Shown here: in pieces, positions 22,572 to 31,061 of the stretch | How positions within the stretch are numbered: the stretch's first letter is position 1 | Layout: each line of letters opens with the position of its first letter | Source of the DNA: Eubacterium ramulus | GTDB taxonomy: Bacteria; Bacillota; Clostridia; Lachnospirales; Lachnospiraceae | Length of the DNA stretch: 34,903 bases | NCBI RefSeq assembly: GCF_003122485.1 | Contig: NZ_JRFU01000049.1 | Coordinates: 1-34,903 of the forward strand | Direction: 5' to 3' | Notes under the pieces: model-generated | The model's database searches: none | Seen by the model: the letters and a program-made list of their open reading frames with translations, nothing else | Told to the model about the DNA's origin: nothing | Made by a program: the position numbers and the translations under genes

Positions 22572-23788
22572 GATTGTTCTCCTTTCGGAAGAGCCGAAGT
22601 CTGTGCCCCGGTTCCTTCCTTCTGTTTGATGGCGGCTAAATAGTCATCAATCCCCTTGTGTTTCCCGTTCCACTCCCCGCTCTCGTCCATATCCCAGACC
22701 ATCCGGTTCATCGGCAGGGAAAGCTCCCGGCAGATTTCATAGACCTTATTGCAGCCGTTCTGGATAATCCTCCGTTTCTCCGCCTTATGCTGGCAGATAA
22801 CAGGGGAACGCTCAAAACAGACCGCACACTTACTGTCATGCTTATTGCAGGCTACTTTCATCTTCTTATCCATGTCATACGCCTCCAAAAGCTGTTTCAT
22901 CCCATATCCTTTCATCCGCTCCAGCACCGGTTTCAGATTCCGGTACTGGTTCACTCCGGCAACGCACACAAAGGTAGCGCCGGACAGATAATGGGCTATG
23001 GTCCCTTTTAAGGCTCCTTCGGTCAGATAGACACGTTCTGCGGCAAGATCACCGATCACATGTACCGGACTTCCGGAGGAAACTCCCTGGTCATAATTGA
23101 CACTGGACAGCCAGATATATTTTTTCGTGTCAGTCACATGATCTACCCGGATCTGAAAACCCTGGATGAACCCGTCCAAAGAAACTATGGGAATCAGGAT
23201 TCCTGAGTTTTCTGCTTTGAAGTTAATCGTCCAGTTTCCGTCTGTATCCCGGTAGAATCCCGGCACGCCTTTCACCATATATCCTTCTTCTGCCAGCCTT
23301 TTGACCAGCTTCTTCATTCCAAACAGCGGGACACTCCGGTAACGCTGTGCTTCGATCTGTTCCGGTTTTAATCCTCGTCTTTGCAGATCCTCCTGATGCT
23401 TCCTGTTAAGCGTGAGCATGGACAGCATTCTCTGATACGTCCGGTGGATTTCCTCTATGGGTGCAAGCTCTGCCGTTGCCTTTTCTTCCTGTACCGGCGT
23501 TGCTTTGATATAATCCGTCCGGTATTCTCCTTTTCCTAATGCTTCCCGGATCTGCTGATTTGCTTCGGAGAGTGTAACATTGTGCAAATCCGCATAAAGC
23601 TTCAGCATCCCCCCGGACGCATCACAGCGGTTGCACCGGAATACATTCTTTTCCACATTGATATTCAGTTTTCCATGCGTCTCTCCACAAAACGGGCAGT
23701 CATAATAGTTTCCCCGCCGCTTTCTGAGATGCAGCACCTGCACCACATCCAGTATTCCATAATCAAACCCAGACATATCATAATACAT
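22568..23788 (-). CDS. CHC2 zinc-finger DNA primase-like protein
   Basis: A 406-aa protein. The N-terminal zinc finger has CPFC, THGK and CNRC (about residues 38-60), as in DnaG-type primases. The middle (FKAENSGILIPIVSLDGFIQ) and YLTEGALKGTIAHYLSGATF resemble a Toprim/DUF3854-type domain, with DMDKKM further on. A cysteine/histidine-rich segment (CNKHDSKCAVCFERSPVICQ) is an unusual second metal site near residue 320. It probably primes element replication. Start ATG 23788 follows AAAGGAGG at 11 bp. Confidence 0.8.
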   Translation of the reverse strand: MYYDMSGFDYGILDVVQVLHLRKRRGNYYDCPFCGETHGKLNINVEKNVFRCNRCDASGGMLKLYADLHNVTLSEANQQIREALGKGEYRTDYIKATPVQEEKATAELAPIEEIHRTYQRMLSMLTLNRKHQEDLQRRGLKPEQIEAQRYRSVPLFGMKKLVKRLAEEGYMVKGVPGFYRDTDGNWTINFKAENSGILIPIVSLDGFIQGFQIRVDHVTDTKKYIWLSSVNYDQGVSSGSPVHVIGDLAAERVYLTEGALKGTIAHYLSGATFVCVAGVNQYRNLKPVLERMKGYGMKQLLEAYDMDKKMKVACNKHDSKCAVCFERSPVICQHKAEKRRIIQNGCNKVYEICRELSLPMNRMVWDMDESGEWNGKHKGIDDYLAAIKQKEGTGAQTSALPKGEQS

Positions 23789-23842
23789 CCCGGTCTCTTC
23801 CTCCTTTCCCCCGCAGAAAAAAGCTCTCTGCGGGGTTCTTCC

Positions 23843-24790
23843 TTAACCAGCCATCGGCATTGCTTTTTGTAAAATTACCTTTGCTGCCGCCGGAACCAGA
23901 TTGTTCGGTCCGGAATATTGCTCGGCAAACCACTGGATCGTTGACGGGCTTTCAACTGCCACCTGTCCCATGGTCTTTCCGCCGTATTTTCCCTTTCCCG
24001 GAATCACAGTCCCGACTGCCATTTCATAGTTCATGTGTTTCATCAGTTCTTCTACCGGAAGGGACGTATCCAGATTCTGTAATGCTCCCTGCAGCATCTG
24101 TCCGGTCTTTGGCGGCGTAGAGGCAGCCGGAGCGGAACCGTAGCCAGGCATTTGTCCACTGCCATGGTAAATGGTGCTTCCCGCCGCCTGTGCCTGCTGA
24201 TAGAACTGATTCATCATCTGCTGGCCTGCATATTCCGGCTGACCTGGCATCTCTCCATAAGTTGGCATAGGGGCATTTGGCATGACACCCGAATCCGGCA
24301 TGGCTGCATTTTCCATGGCACCTGAATCCGGCATCTGTGGATTCTGATATGGAATTCCGGCATCTACCTGTGCAGGATCATTTTCCTCTCCCACATCCGC
24401 AAACTGCACACCATATCCGGCATCCGATAATGCCCTTCCTACGGCTGCTGTTTCTGCCATTTCCAGAAATTTGTCTCCAAACTTCGGGTCATCGCTCCGG
24501 AATTTCTGCGAAAAGGAATTGGCTACATAATTGTCTTCCTGATCACATTTATCCAGATAGATACGTGCTTCCACAACTGCCATGTTCTCTGTGAAAGTGA
24601 TAATCCGGCTGATGATCTTTCCTGCCGGATTGACCAGACGAAACCATAGCTTCCGGTATTTCACATCCAGATAAAGCTGCTCCTCCTGCCCTTCTTCTCC
24701 AATCTTTCTTGCCAGTTCCATCGGATGGAAGCCATCCACACGGTTCAAAGCGGCAACTGCCTCTGATTTCTTATACAATAATTCTTTCAT
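23843..24790 (-). CDS. Putative single-strand annealing/recombination mediator
   Basis: A 315-aa protein. The N-terminal third ends in EMAETAAVGRALSDAGYGVQ, a phrase typical of ERF/Rad52-like phage annealing proteins. The middle (about 140-230) is a Pro/Met/Gly/Gln-rich low-complexity linker with repeated MPDSG/MENAAM/MPNAPM units. The C terminus (GKGKYGGKTMGQVAVESPST) resembles an exonuclease X C-terminal domain. Being next to a YqaJ-type exonuclease and a RecD2-like helicase supports a Red-like recombination role. AAAGGAG precedes ATG 24790. Confidence 0.55.
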   Translation of the reverse strand: MKELLYKKSEAVAALNRVDGFHPMELARKIGEEGQEEQLYLDVKYRKLWFRLVNPAGKIISRIITFTENMAVVEARIYLDKCDQEDNYVANSFSQKFRSDDPKFGDKFLEMAETAAVGRALSDAGYGVQFADVGEENDPAQVDAGIPYQNPQMPDSGAMENAAMPDSGVMPNAPMPTYGEMPGQPEYAGQQMMNQFYQQAQAAGSTIYHGSGQMPGYGSAPAASTPPKTGQMLQGALQNLDTSLPVEELMKHMNYEMAVGTVIPGKGKYGGKTMGQVAVESPSTIQWFAEQYSGPNNLVPAAAKVILQKAMPMAG

Positions 24791-24873
24791 TCTCTGCTCC
24801 TTTCATTTAGAAAAGCAGACGTTCCCCTATATAAGAGTAATAGTCCGCTTATTTCAAAAATTGAAAAATATTT

Positions 24874-27111
24874 TTAAACAACAAGTTTTAACTGCTCCAT
24901 TTCCGGTTTCTGTTCACTCTGATACTGATCGTAATACTGTACGATCCGCTCACTCAGAATGGTGTTCCTTGTCCCGCTGTCATCCGTATGGATTGCCTGA
25001 CAGACTGCAGCCCATTCCCCTACCAGATAAACCTTGCTTTTCGCTCTGGTCACTCCGGTATAGAGAATATTGCGCTTCAGCATCATATAAAAGGCTTTTA
25101 CCCAAGGGATGATGACAACCGGACATTCGGAACCCTGTGCCTTATGGATGGTTGTTGCGTTAGCATGTTCGATCATTTCCATCTGGTCAGCTTCATATTG
25201 CACCTGCCGCCCATCCGGGAATCCGATCACTGCCCTGGCATTTCCATCCTCATCCGTGATACAGTCCAGTATCCTGCCCAGATCGCCGTTACTCGCCATC
25301 TCGGTATTTTTATTCTGTAAAATCTTATCGCCAACCCGGAACACCTGACTGCCGATATGCAGTTCCTTCTTCCCTGCGATTGGCGGATTTACAAAATCCT
25401 CCAGAGATTTGTTCAATTCATCCACTCCGGCAGCACTGCGTTTCCGATACGGAGTCAGGATCTGTACCTGATCCATGCCGTTTTTTGCAATCTCGTCCAG
25501 ATAAATCCTCCGGACAATCTCTGCCGCTTCATCTGCTCCTTTACAGGCAATGAACTGAAAATCCTCCCCAAAGCTCAGATTAGTCTTATTCTCCTGCATC
25601 AGTTTTGCATTATAAGGTATGCTGCTCAAAGCGCCCTGCCGGTAAACCAGATCCAGTACCGTGACCGGAATCAGCCCGCAGGCAATCAGTTGCCGGAACA
25701 CATCCCCGGCTCCTACGGATGGAAGCTGGTTCTTATCCCCGACTAAAAGGACTCTGGCATGTCTGCTAACCCGCCGGAAAAATTCATAGGCAAGATGCAT
25801 GTCCACCATGGACACCTCATCTACATTTAGAAATCCGGCAGACAGGTACTCAAAATCCGGTTCAAAATCCGTATCATCTCCCAAAAGCCCCAGGGCCAGA
25901 TGCATCGTGGATGCATTTTCACAGCCGGTACTCTCCACCATACGTCTTGCCGCACGTCCGGTCGGAGCCATAAGCTGTACCTCTGACCTGCATAACGCCT
26001 GATGGATATAGAGAATCACCTTGAGAACCGTTGTCTTTCCGGTTCCGGGACCTCCGGTAATAATACTGATGGGATGTGCAAACACCATCCGCACTGCCTG
26101 TTTCTGTGTTTCTGACAGCGTGATCCCCAGTGTCTTCTGTGCCTTTTCCAGCTCCGGTTCAATGGACAGCAAAACCGGCTTCTCCAAAAGCCGTCTGGCT
26201 ATCATGGAAGCGGTCTGTGTTTCTTCTTCATACTGCCGGATAGAATAGATCCGTTCTTCCTCCACAACAATGCTTTTTTGCAGCACCAGCCGGTAAAGCA
26301 CCTGACTGACATCCTGCTCCGATACTGCCATGACCTGCAGATCCCGGTTCAGTATTTCCAGTGCTTCCCTGATAACCTCCTGACGCTGCTTAAACAGATG
26401 TCCTTCTTTCATTGCCTGATTCATGATATGTCCGATGCACCCGGATATCCGCATGGGATCATTGAGTGCACAGCAGCACTGTCTTCCGATCGCATCCACA
26501 GTCAGAAACCCGAAGCCTTTGACTGCACTCAGCATGTAAGGGCGGTGCCGGATAATATCCACCGATTCATTTCCGAATTTCTTCAGAATCATATTCACTT
26601 TTTTGGGTGTTACCTTAAAAGGCGCCAGAAACGTCATCAGTTCCCGGAACACCTGGTTTTTTCCATAGGACTCCACAATAGCAGCCAGCTTCTTCTCGGA
26701 AATTCCACGGATCTTCAAGAGTTCCTGCGGGTTGTTTTCCATGATTTCCAGTGTCTGAAGCCCAAACTTCCGGAAAATAGTATCTGCCATCTTGGGACCG
26801 ATACCTTTGATTGCACCGGAAGAAAGGTATCCTAAGATACCCTCCTTTGTCCGTGGTACAACCTCCATGAAATTTTCCACCTGATACTGAGTTCCATGCT
26901 CTCCGCTCTCCCATCTGCCTTCCATCTCAAGCTCAATCTCGTCTGTAAGCGGAAGACCGAATCCAATCGCTGAGAAGCCGATGATATTCCGGGATGCCAG
27001 ATATTTGCCTCTGGCTGACAGGGGGACAGACGTATCCTGTGTGGTGAATATGGCAATCGTATACCCATTCTCCTCATTCTGGAAAATCTTATGTTTAAAT
27101 CTGCACCTCAT
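24874..27111 (-). CDS. recD2: RecD2-like ATP-dependent DNA helicase
   Basis: A 745-aa protein. The N-terminal OB and helix-hairpin-helix region includes IKGIGPKMAD (102-111) and LLKIRGISEKKL. The SF1B motor has Walker A GGPGTGKTT (353-361), DEVSMVD (motif II), then VGDKNQLPSVGAGD and the late motif TIHKAQGSE. C-terminal ILYTGVTRAKSKVYLVGE is motif VI. RecD2 enzymes unwind DNA 5' to 3' without RecBC. GGAGGG lies 9 bp before ATG 27111. It is the third gene in the recombination operon. Confidence 0.92.
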   Translation of the reverse strand: MRCRFKHKIFQNEENGYTIAIFTTQDTSVPLSARGKYLASRNIIGFSAIGFGLPLTDEIELEMEGRWESGEHGTQYQVENFMEVVPRTKEGILGYLSSGAIKGIGPKMADTIFRKFGLQTLEIMENNPQELLKIRGISEKKLAAIVESYGKNQVFRELMTFLAPFKVTPKKVNMILKKFGNESVDIIRHRPYMLSAVKGFGFLTVDAIGRQCCCALNDPMRISGCIGHIMNQAMKEGHLFKQRQEVIREALEILNRDLQVMAVSEQDVSQVLYRLVLQKSIVVEEERIYSIRQYEEETQTASMIARRLLEKPVLLSIEPELEKAQKTLGITLSETQKQAVRMVFAHPISIITGGPGTGKTTVLKVILYIHQALCRSEVQLMAPTGRAARRMVESTGCENASTMHLALGLLGDDTDFEPDFEYLSAGFLNVDEVSMVDMHLAYEFFRRVSRHARVLLVGDKNQLPSVGAGDVFRQLIACGLIPVTVLDLVYRQGALSSIPYNAKLMQENKTNLSFGEDFQFIACKGADEAAEIVRRIYLDEIAKNGMDQVQILTPYRKRSAAGVDELNKSLEDFVNPPIAGKKELHIGSQVFRVGDKILQNKNTEMASNGDLGRILDCITDEDGNARAVIGFPDGRQVQYEADQMEMIEHANATTIHKAQGSECPVVIIPWVKAFYMMLKRNILYTGVTRAKSKVYLVGEWAAVCQAIHTDDSGTRNTILSERIVQYYDQYQSEQKPEMEQLKLVV

Positions 27112-27162
27112 TGTTTATATCCCTCCAGCTTTTTATCCGCATCCGTTCATTTGGTTTTCTCA

Positions 27163-28203
27163 TTACGCCGCCTCCTTCTTAATTCGGAAAGTACGGCTCT
27201 CCGTTGTTTTTGTATATTCCTCATAGATATCCGGATGCTGGTTTTTCAGCTTCTCCATCTGGTCTTTCCCAACCGAAGTACGTCTGGTCGGATTATAGGT
27301 AATACGGTAACGGTTCGTACCGTCCTCCAGCACTGCCTTGCAGCCCTGCCCCAGCTGTTCCACAAAAGGAACACTGATTGCCCGCTGTTCTGCTTCGATT
27401 TCCTTTTTCCGTTTTTCCAACTGTGACTTTTCCTCCGAAAGGGTAAGATACTTCTCAAGATTTTTTGATTCCAGACCGGAAAGCACAATTTCCGGAATAG
27501 ATTTGTCTGCAAAACCACCATAATTACGGATATTTGCCAGAACCAGATCGGAATTCCCGTTATGCGGCGGTACTACATTTTTCAATACATGTTCCTGCCA
27601 GAAATACGTTTCCTGATCAATGATGTCTTCTTCCTCAATCAGATCACGCTCAATGGTGCGATACACAAACTCATTCTCGTTATTTCCATACAGGCATGCG
27701 ATAAAGGCTTTCTGCATATTCATCACAGACAGATAATGCCTTACCTGCAGCACATAATGAGCTGGAATACCCTCATCAGCCCACTTATCTTTCGCATTAT
27801 AATTGCAGGTTTTACATTCCAGAATCGCAAATGTCCCATCCGGCATACGAACAAAAAAATCCACATCTGCAAGCATGAACGGATATAATGGATGCCGGAA
27901 CATGACACGTACCGGAAATACTTCCAGTCCGGTCTTTTTGGAAAAGATTTCTGCCACCAGATCTTCCAGCCGGTGTCCGACTTCCTTGGCAACCCAGTTG
28001 CTTTCCTCTTCCTCCTGAATGACCGGCTGCACACCTGTTTTGTTGTAAAACAGATCCCGGATAGTGGCAAATGGAGAGATCCCCATGATTGCCGCTACAT
28101 CACTGCCGCCGATTCCTTTTTTGCGGTATTCCAACCAGTCTTCTCTTGACAGGTTACTGATATCCACAACCTTTTCCGGTGTATACTCTGCTTTGTTATT
28201 CAT
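27163..28203 (-). CDS. YqaJ-family (lambda-exonuclease-like) recombinase nuclease
   Basis: 346 aa from ATG 28203, with AGGAGG 7 bp upstream that itself overlaps the previous stop. The YqaJ/PD-(D/E)XK signature is clear: WLEYRKKGIGGSDVAAIMGI, then GHRLEDLVAEIF, ADVDFFV and the catalytic AILECKT. A coiled-coil segment (EKSQLEKRKKEIEAEQRA) and a C-terminal domain follow. The enzyme resects double-stranded ends, giving substrate to the putative annealing protein encoded two genes downstream. Confidence 0.9.
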   Translation of the reverse strand: MNNKAEYTPEKVVDISNLSREDWLEYRKKGIGGSDVAAIMGISPFATIRDLFYNKTGVQPVIQEEEESNWVAKEVGHRLEDLVAEIFSKKTGLEVFPVRVMFRHPLYPFMLADVDFFVRMPDGTFAILECKTCNYNAKDKWADEGIPAHYVLQVRHYLSVMNMQKAFIACLYGNNENEFVYRTIERDLIEEEDIIDQETYFWQEHVLKNVVPPHNGNSDLVLANIRNYGGFADKSIPEIVLSGLESKNLEKYLTLSEEKSQLEKRKKEIEAEQRAISVPFVEQLGQGCKAVLEDGTNRYRITYNPTRRTSVGKDQMEKLKNQHPDIYEEYTKTTESRTFRIKKEAA

Positions 28204-28214
28204 TCCAATTCCTC

Positions 28215-29354
28215 CTAACATTTGACTGCTCCATAAACGTCATATTTTTTCCAGTCTTTTATAAGCGCCTTCGTAATATCCTCCTCCAGCTTCAGGATGC
28301 CCTGTCCGGACATTCCTTCACAGGCTGCAAAAAAGGAGGCTTCATTCATGGCATAATAAAGATCATGTGCCGTACAGGCACCTTCCCCGTTCTGGGATAC
28401 AAATAGCTCCACCACCTCATTCCGGATCTTCTGTTTAATGCCAAGTTCCTTCATCAGCAGCTTCAGGCAGTTCACCGGATTACGGATCTCAATGTCCATA
28501 AGCTGAGTAAGATTCTTCATCGCATCCACATAGCGGGCGCATACCTGCTCCAGATTTTTCCGGAAGTCCAGAATCGTTGCCCCTTTATCGTGAGCCAGCT
28601 TGATTGGACTTCCCAGACTGATAACGCCGTTTGGTCCGTCTGTCAAAAGCATCGGATACAGATTTGCACCGCTCGCTGCCACGTCAGATGTGGTAAAACG
28701 AAGTGCCGGTGACAGGATCTTCTCATCCATTCCGTGTGCATCCAGTGCTTTTCGGTAAGTATCCAGAAGTTCCTGACTTCCTCCGAGCTTCCACATGGCA
28801 GATACAATGGAATGGTCATAGATACCAGAGCCCTCCATGTAAACACTGCCTTTGAAATTCAGATTCAGATATTCGCAGGTTGTCTCAAACATGGCTTTCA
28901 TATCAAGGATGCAATAATCATGTTTATCCCCGCCATGTACTGCGGAAACCTTTCCGTCCGCAATCTTAATCAGGGCATCCCCTTTTGCAACCCGCAGGCA
29001 GTAATTGACTACCTTCGCATATGTTGCCTTATCCAGCTTGCGAAGCCCGTCTCCATTGACACCTGCGCGGCTTAAAATGGTGCGGATGGCACAGTCACGT
29101 ACCGGATAGGATTCTCCTCTCATTTTCAGTACAAGCTGCGTATTCTTCTCTGTATCCTCCAAAATTTCTTCCATGGATGCATCTGCCGCATCCAGATTTT
29201 GAGCCTCCTTTTCCAGTGGTGCCAGCCGTAACGTATTCGTTGGCTTTCTGATCCATTTGGCACTTCTTCCTCTCTCTGCCAGAAACTCCAGCAGATCTTT
29301 TACTTCTGCAAAGGATCTCTCAAATCCATCTGCATACACTCTTGCTTCATTCAT
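28215..29354 (-). CDS. DUF932-like mobile-element protein
   Basis: A 379-aa soluble protein, first gene of the operon. Readable stretches are SYPVRDCAIRTILSRAGVNG, VSAVHGGDKHDYCILDM and HDLYYAMNEASFFAACEGMS. The layout resembles DUF932 (phage/plasmid-like protein) genes found beside YqaJ and primase genes in Firmicute elements, but this is from memory and not certain. Its function is unknown. A GAAAGGTGG precedes ATG 29354, after a leader of about 310 nt holding two terminators. Confidence 0.6.
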   Translation of the reverse strand: MNEARVYADGFERSFAEVKDLLEFLAERGRSAKWIRKPTNTLRLAPLEKEAQNLDAADASMEEILEDTEKNTQLVLKMRGESYPVRDCAIRTILSRAGVNGDGLRKLDKATYAKVVNYCLRVAKGDALIKIADGKVSAVHGGDKHDYCILDMKAMFETTCEYLNLNFKGSVYMEGSGIYDHSIVSAMWKLGGSQELLDTYRKALDAHGMDEKILSPALRFTTSDVAASGANLYPMLLTDGPNGVISLGSPIKLAHDKGATILDFRKNLEQVCARYVDAMKNLTQLMDIEIRNPVNCLKLLMKELGIKQKIRNEVVELFVSQNGEGACTAHDLYYAMNEASFFAACEGMSGQGILKLEEDITKALIKDWKKYDVYGAVKC

Positions 29355-29447
29355 GTTCTTATTCCACCTTTCTTAAAATAATATTTATCCATCAACAGCC
29401 GAAGCTGGTTGTGGCATGCAACTATGCCGAAACCTAAATGTAAGCAC

Positions 29448-29488
29448 AAAAAAAGAATGAAAAGAGAGTCTTTTCTCTGTTCATTCTT
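29448..29488 (-). terminator. Leader terminator 2 of the recombination operon
   Basis: Minus strand: AAGAATGA and TCATTCTT arms (29488-29453) with AGAGAAAA/CTCTCTTT pairing inside form a long hairpin, followed directly by seven T. It is 95 bp before the first start codon. Confidence 0.88.
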
Positions 29489-29507
29489 AAAAGTCTGGTT
29501 TCTTCCT

Positions 29508-29553
29508 GAAAAAACAAAAGTGCCACGCAGCCAAAAAAGGCATACCGTGACAC
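29508..29553 (-). terminator. Leader terminator 1 of the recombination operon
   Basis: Minus strand: GTGTCACG (29553-29546) pairs with CGTGGCAC (29527-29520) with GCC/GGC inside, followed by TTTTGTTTTTTC. It lies upstream of leader terminator 2 on the same transcript. Confidence 0.8.
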
Positions 29554-29674
29554 TCACTACAAACATAAACTACTTATGCCAGGAATCAGCTCCTGCTGTT
29601 TCCTGTAAGTTTGGAGATTCTTATGAATCCCGAAACTCCCCAAAAAGGGTGTGCATAAAATAAACTATATCAGT

Positions 29675-29703
29675 ATACTAGCACAAGATATTCCTCATGT
29701 CAA
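29675..29703 (-). promoter_or_regulatory. Promoter of the recombination/primase/sortase operon
   Basis: Minus strand: TTGACA (29703-29698), a 17-bp spacer and TAGTAT (29680-29675). Transcription would begin near 29668 and pass through two terminators before the first gene. Confidence 0.8.
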
Positions 29704-29752
29704 TTCAGGCTTATACTATATATGGTGTTTATATTTGTTCAAAATACTACAT

Positions 29753-29947
29753 CTATTTTTCTACTACGAATTCAATCTTCTCTTTCAGATACTCCCGGCA
29801 GCCAAACCGAACCGTTCCACACTGCTTTGACTCCTCTTTCGCCTTTTCATTACAGCAGTCCAAGTAGGGACAATCGTTACATTGATTCCGCAGTGCTTCC
29901 TTCGCCCATTCAATTTCCTGCTCATTTCCTATAATCCGCACAGACAT
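29753..29947 (-). CDS. Cysteine-rich small protein
   Basis: A 64-aa protein with six Cys: CNDCPYLDCC in the middle, then QCGTVRFGCREYL. The spacing suggests a zinc or iron-sulfur site. AAAGGAAGTGG precedes ATG 29947. It is divergent from the XRE gene and upstream of the recombination operon promoter. No named family is recognised. Confidence 0.7.
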   Translation of the reverse strand: MSVRIIGNEQEIEWAKEALRNQCNDCPYLDCCNEKAKEESKQCGTVRFGCREYLKEKIEFVVEK

Positions 29948-30025
29948 CCACTTCCTTTGCTATCATCATACCCCAAAATCCATTTTCTATCATCCATAAT
30001 TTCTTTTTTTGTATCATTTTAGTAA

Positions 30026-30087
30026 ATTACGGTTATATTACGGAATAATCACTATATTTCAAATATATCTCTATTTTATTCCGTAAT
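30026..30087. promoter_or_regulatory. ATTACGG operator array between Cys-rich and XRE genes
   Basis: ATTACGG occurs at 30026-30032 and 30037-30043. The second copy belongs to a perfect 12-bp inverted repeat, ATTACGGAATAA (30037-30048) and TTATTCCGTAAT (30076-30087), enclosing 27 AT-rich bases. It is the likely operator for the adjacent XRE protein. Confidence 0.7.
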
Positions 30088-30133
30088 TTGCTGTAAGTAA
30101 ATAGTTTAAAATGTGGAAGAGAGGTGTAAATGT

Positions 30134-30451
30134 ATGGATAAAAACTTTATTGGAGAACGCATCAGCGAACTGCGTTTAAAGAAAAATGTATCTGAATATC
30201 AGATGAGTCTGGATCTTGGCAAAAATAAAAGCTACATCCAGTCCCTCACTTCCGGACGTTCTCTGCCTACCATGCAGAGCTTTCTGGATATCTGTGACTA
30301 TCTGGAAGTCACTCCTCAACAGTTCTTCGATTCAGAGCTGCACAATCTTCCTCTGATTGACAAAGCAACTGATCTGATGAAACAACTCGATGACGAGGAT
30401 ATGCTTGCGCTCATTTCCATGCTGAATCGTCTGGCTCTAAAACGCAAATAG
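30134..30451 (+). CDS. XRE-family HTH regulator of the outer element
   Basis: 105 aa from ATG 30134, with GAGGTG 7 bp upstream (ATG 30113 lacks a site). HTH: IGERISELRLKKNVSEYQMS, then LDLGKNKSYIQSLTSGRSLP. The C-terminal helices (LIDKATDLMKQLDDEDMLAL) resemble those of small chromosomal-island repressors. The inverted repeat just upstream is its probable operator, and it may control the divergent genes, including the recombination operon. Confidence 0.85.
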   Translation: MDKNFIGERISELRLKKNVSEYQMSLDLGKNKSYIQSLTSGRSLPTMQSFLDICDYLEVTPQQFFDSELHNLPLIDKATDLMKQLDDEDMLALISMLNRLALKRK

Positions 30452-30460
30452 ATTTCCGTG

Positions 30461-30490
30461 GCTGCCAAATCAAGGCAGCTTTTATTTTTA
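30461..30490 (+). terminator. Terminator after the XRE gene
   Basis: GCTGCC-AAATCAA-GGCAGC, then TTTTATTTTTATC, 10 bp after the stop. Confidence 0.88.
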
Positions 30491-30524
30491 TCATTTTTTC
30501 TTAAAATTTTTCAATCTTAAAGAA

Positions 30525-30770
30525 AAGCCCCCTATTCCTTAATTGAATGGGTAATATATCCATTCGCCGTACCTTGAAAACAAAAGAAATCTTTCGGGAG
30601 ATTGATATAGGTGACTGCAGATAGTTTGCATCTTCGCACGCCTGCAGCTTAATAGTTACAAAGTAACACCGTTTTACGTGGCCGGAACGGGCATAGGAAC
30701 TGGCTTCTGAAAGAATAACATAGACTTTTGGGATTTTAGCTTATAGCGCTTTTATTAGAGAACTTTTACT
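30525..30770 (+). ncRNA. Structured non-coding stretch upstream of DUF3173/int
   Basis: No gene is supported here. The segment is less AT-rich than its borders and holds several small dyads: GAATGG/CCATTC (30545-30566), AATCT/AGATT (30589-30604), CTGCAG at 30615 and 30641, GTTAC-AAA-GTAAC (30655-30667) and GGCC-GGAAC-GGGC near 30680. It could be a small RNA, a leader, or a protein-binding region for integrase and DUF3173. No known RNA family is recognised. Confidence 0.35.
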
Positions 30771-30784
30771 CAAAATTTGATATA

Positions 30785-30817
30785 ATAATAGACAGGTATC
30801 AAGTTGATTCCCTGTCT
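30785..30817 (+). promoter_or_regulatory. -10 box and leader hairpin of DUF3173/int
   Basis: A TATAAT lies in TTTGATATAATAATAG (about 30782). It is followed by a hairpin, AGACAGG and CCTGTCT around a 14-base loop (30790-30817), ending just before the GGAAAGGAG ribosome binding site. Confidence 0.5.
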
Positions 30818-30832
30818 GTGGAAAGGAGATTC

Positions 30833-31027
30833 ATGATAACTGTAACAAAAAGGGATTTGATTGAATTAGGCTACGGTCCTTCCTTTGCTGCTGATATTAT
30901 CAAAAAAGCAAAGGAACTTATGGTAGAAAAGGGGCATACCTATTATCAATCCAGAAAATTAGACAGGGTTCCAAAAGAAGCCGTTGAAGAATTATTAGGG
31001 ATTACTTTGCCCGATAAGCAAGAATGA
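30833..31027 (+). CDS. DUF3173 family protein (excisionase-like position)
   Basis: 64 aa from ATG 30833, just after AAAGGAG. The sequence (VTKRDLIELGYGPSFAADII, then VPKEAVEELLGITL) fits DUF3173, small helical proteins encoded just upstream of tyrosine integrases in Firmicute islands. A role as directionality factor is inferred from position. Confidence 0.8.
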   Translation: MITVTKRDLIELGYGPSFAADIIKKAKELMVEKGHTYYQSRKLDRVPKEAVEELLGITLPDKQE

Positions 31028-31061
31028 TCGTGCTTTTTGCATTTTAGTAAGGAGTGAAATC

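Larger units (their letters stand above)
29355..29668 (-). other. Structured 5' leader of the recombination operon
   Basis: About 310 nt between the promoter and the DUF932-like gene. Besides the two terminators it has GGGATTC-ATAA-GAATCTC (about 29620-29637) and GGCAT/ATGCC (29413-29428). No convincing coding frame is present. It looks like an attenuation-type control region. Confidence 0.65.

Noticed and set aside
29351-29566. 71-aa minus-strand frame in the operon leader
   Set aside because: It runs through two terminator hairpins, has no ribosome binding site and unlikely composition; the 4-base overlap with the next gene is coincidental.
30600-30670. tmRNA-like segment with a short tag-like frame ending before TAATAG
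   Set aside because: The frame ends in Ala-Ala then TAA, but there is no tRNA-like acceptor, T-loop or CCA region nearby, and the tag does not look like known tags. Left as an unassigned structured stretch.
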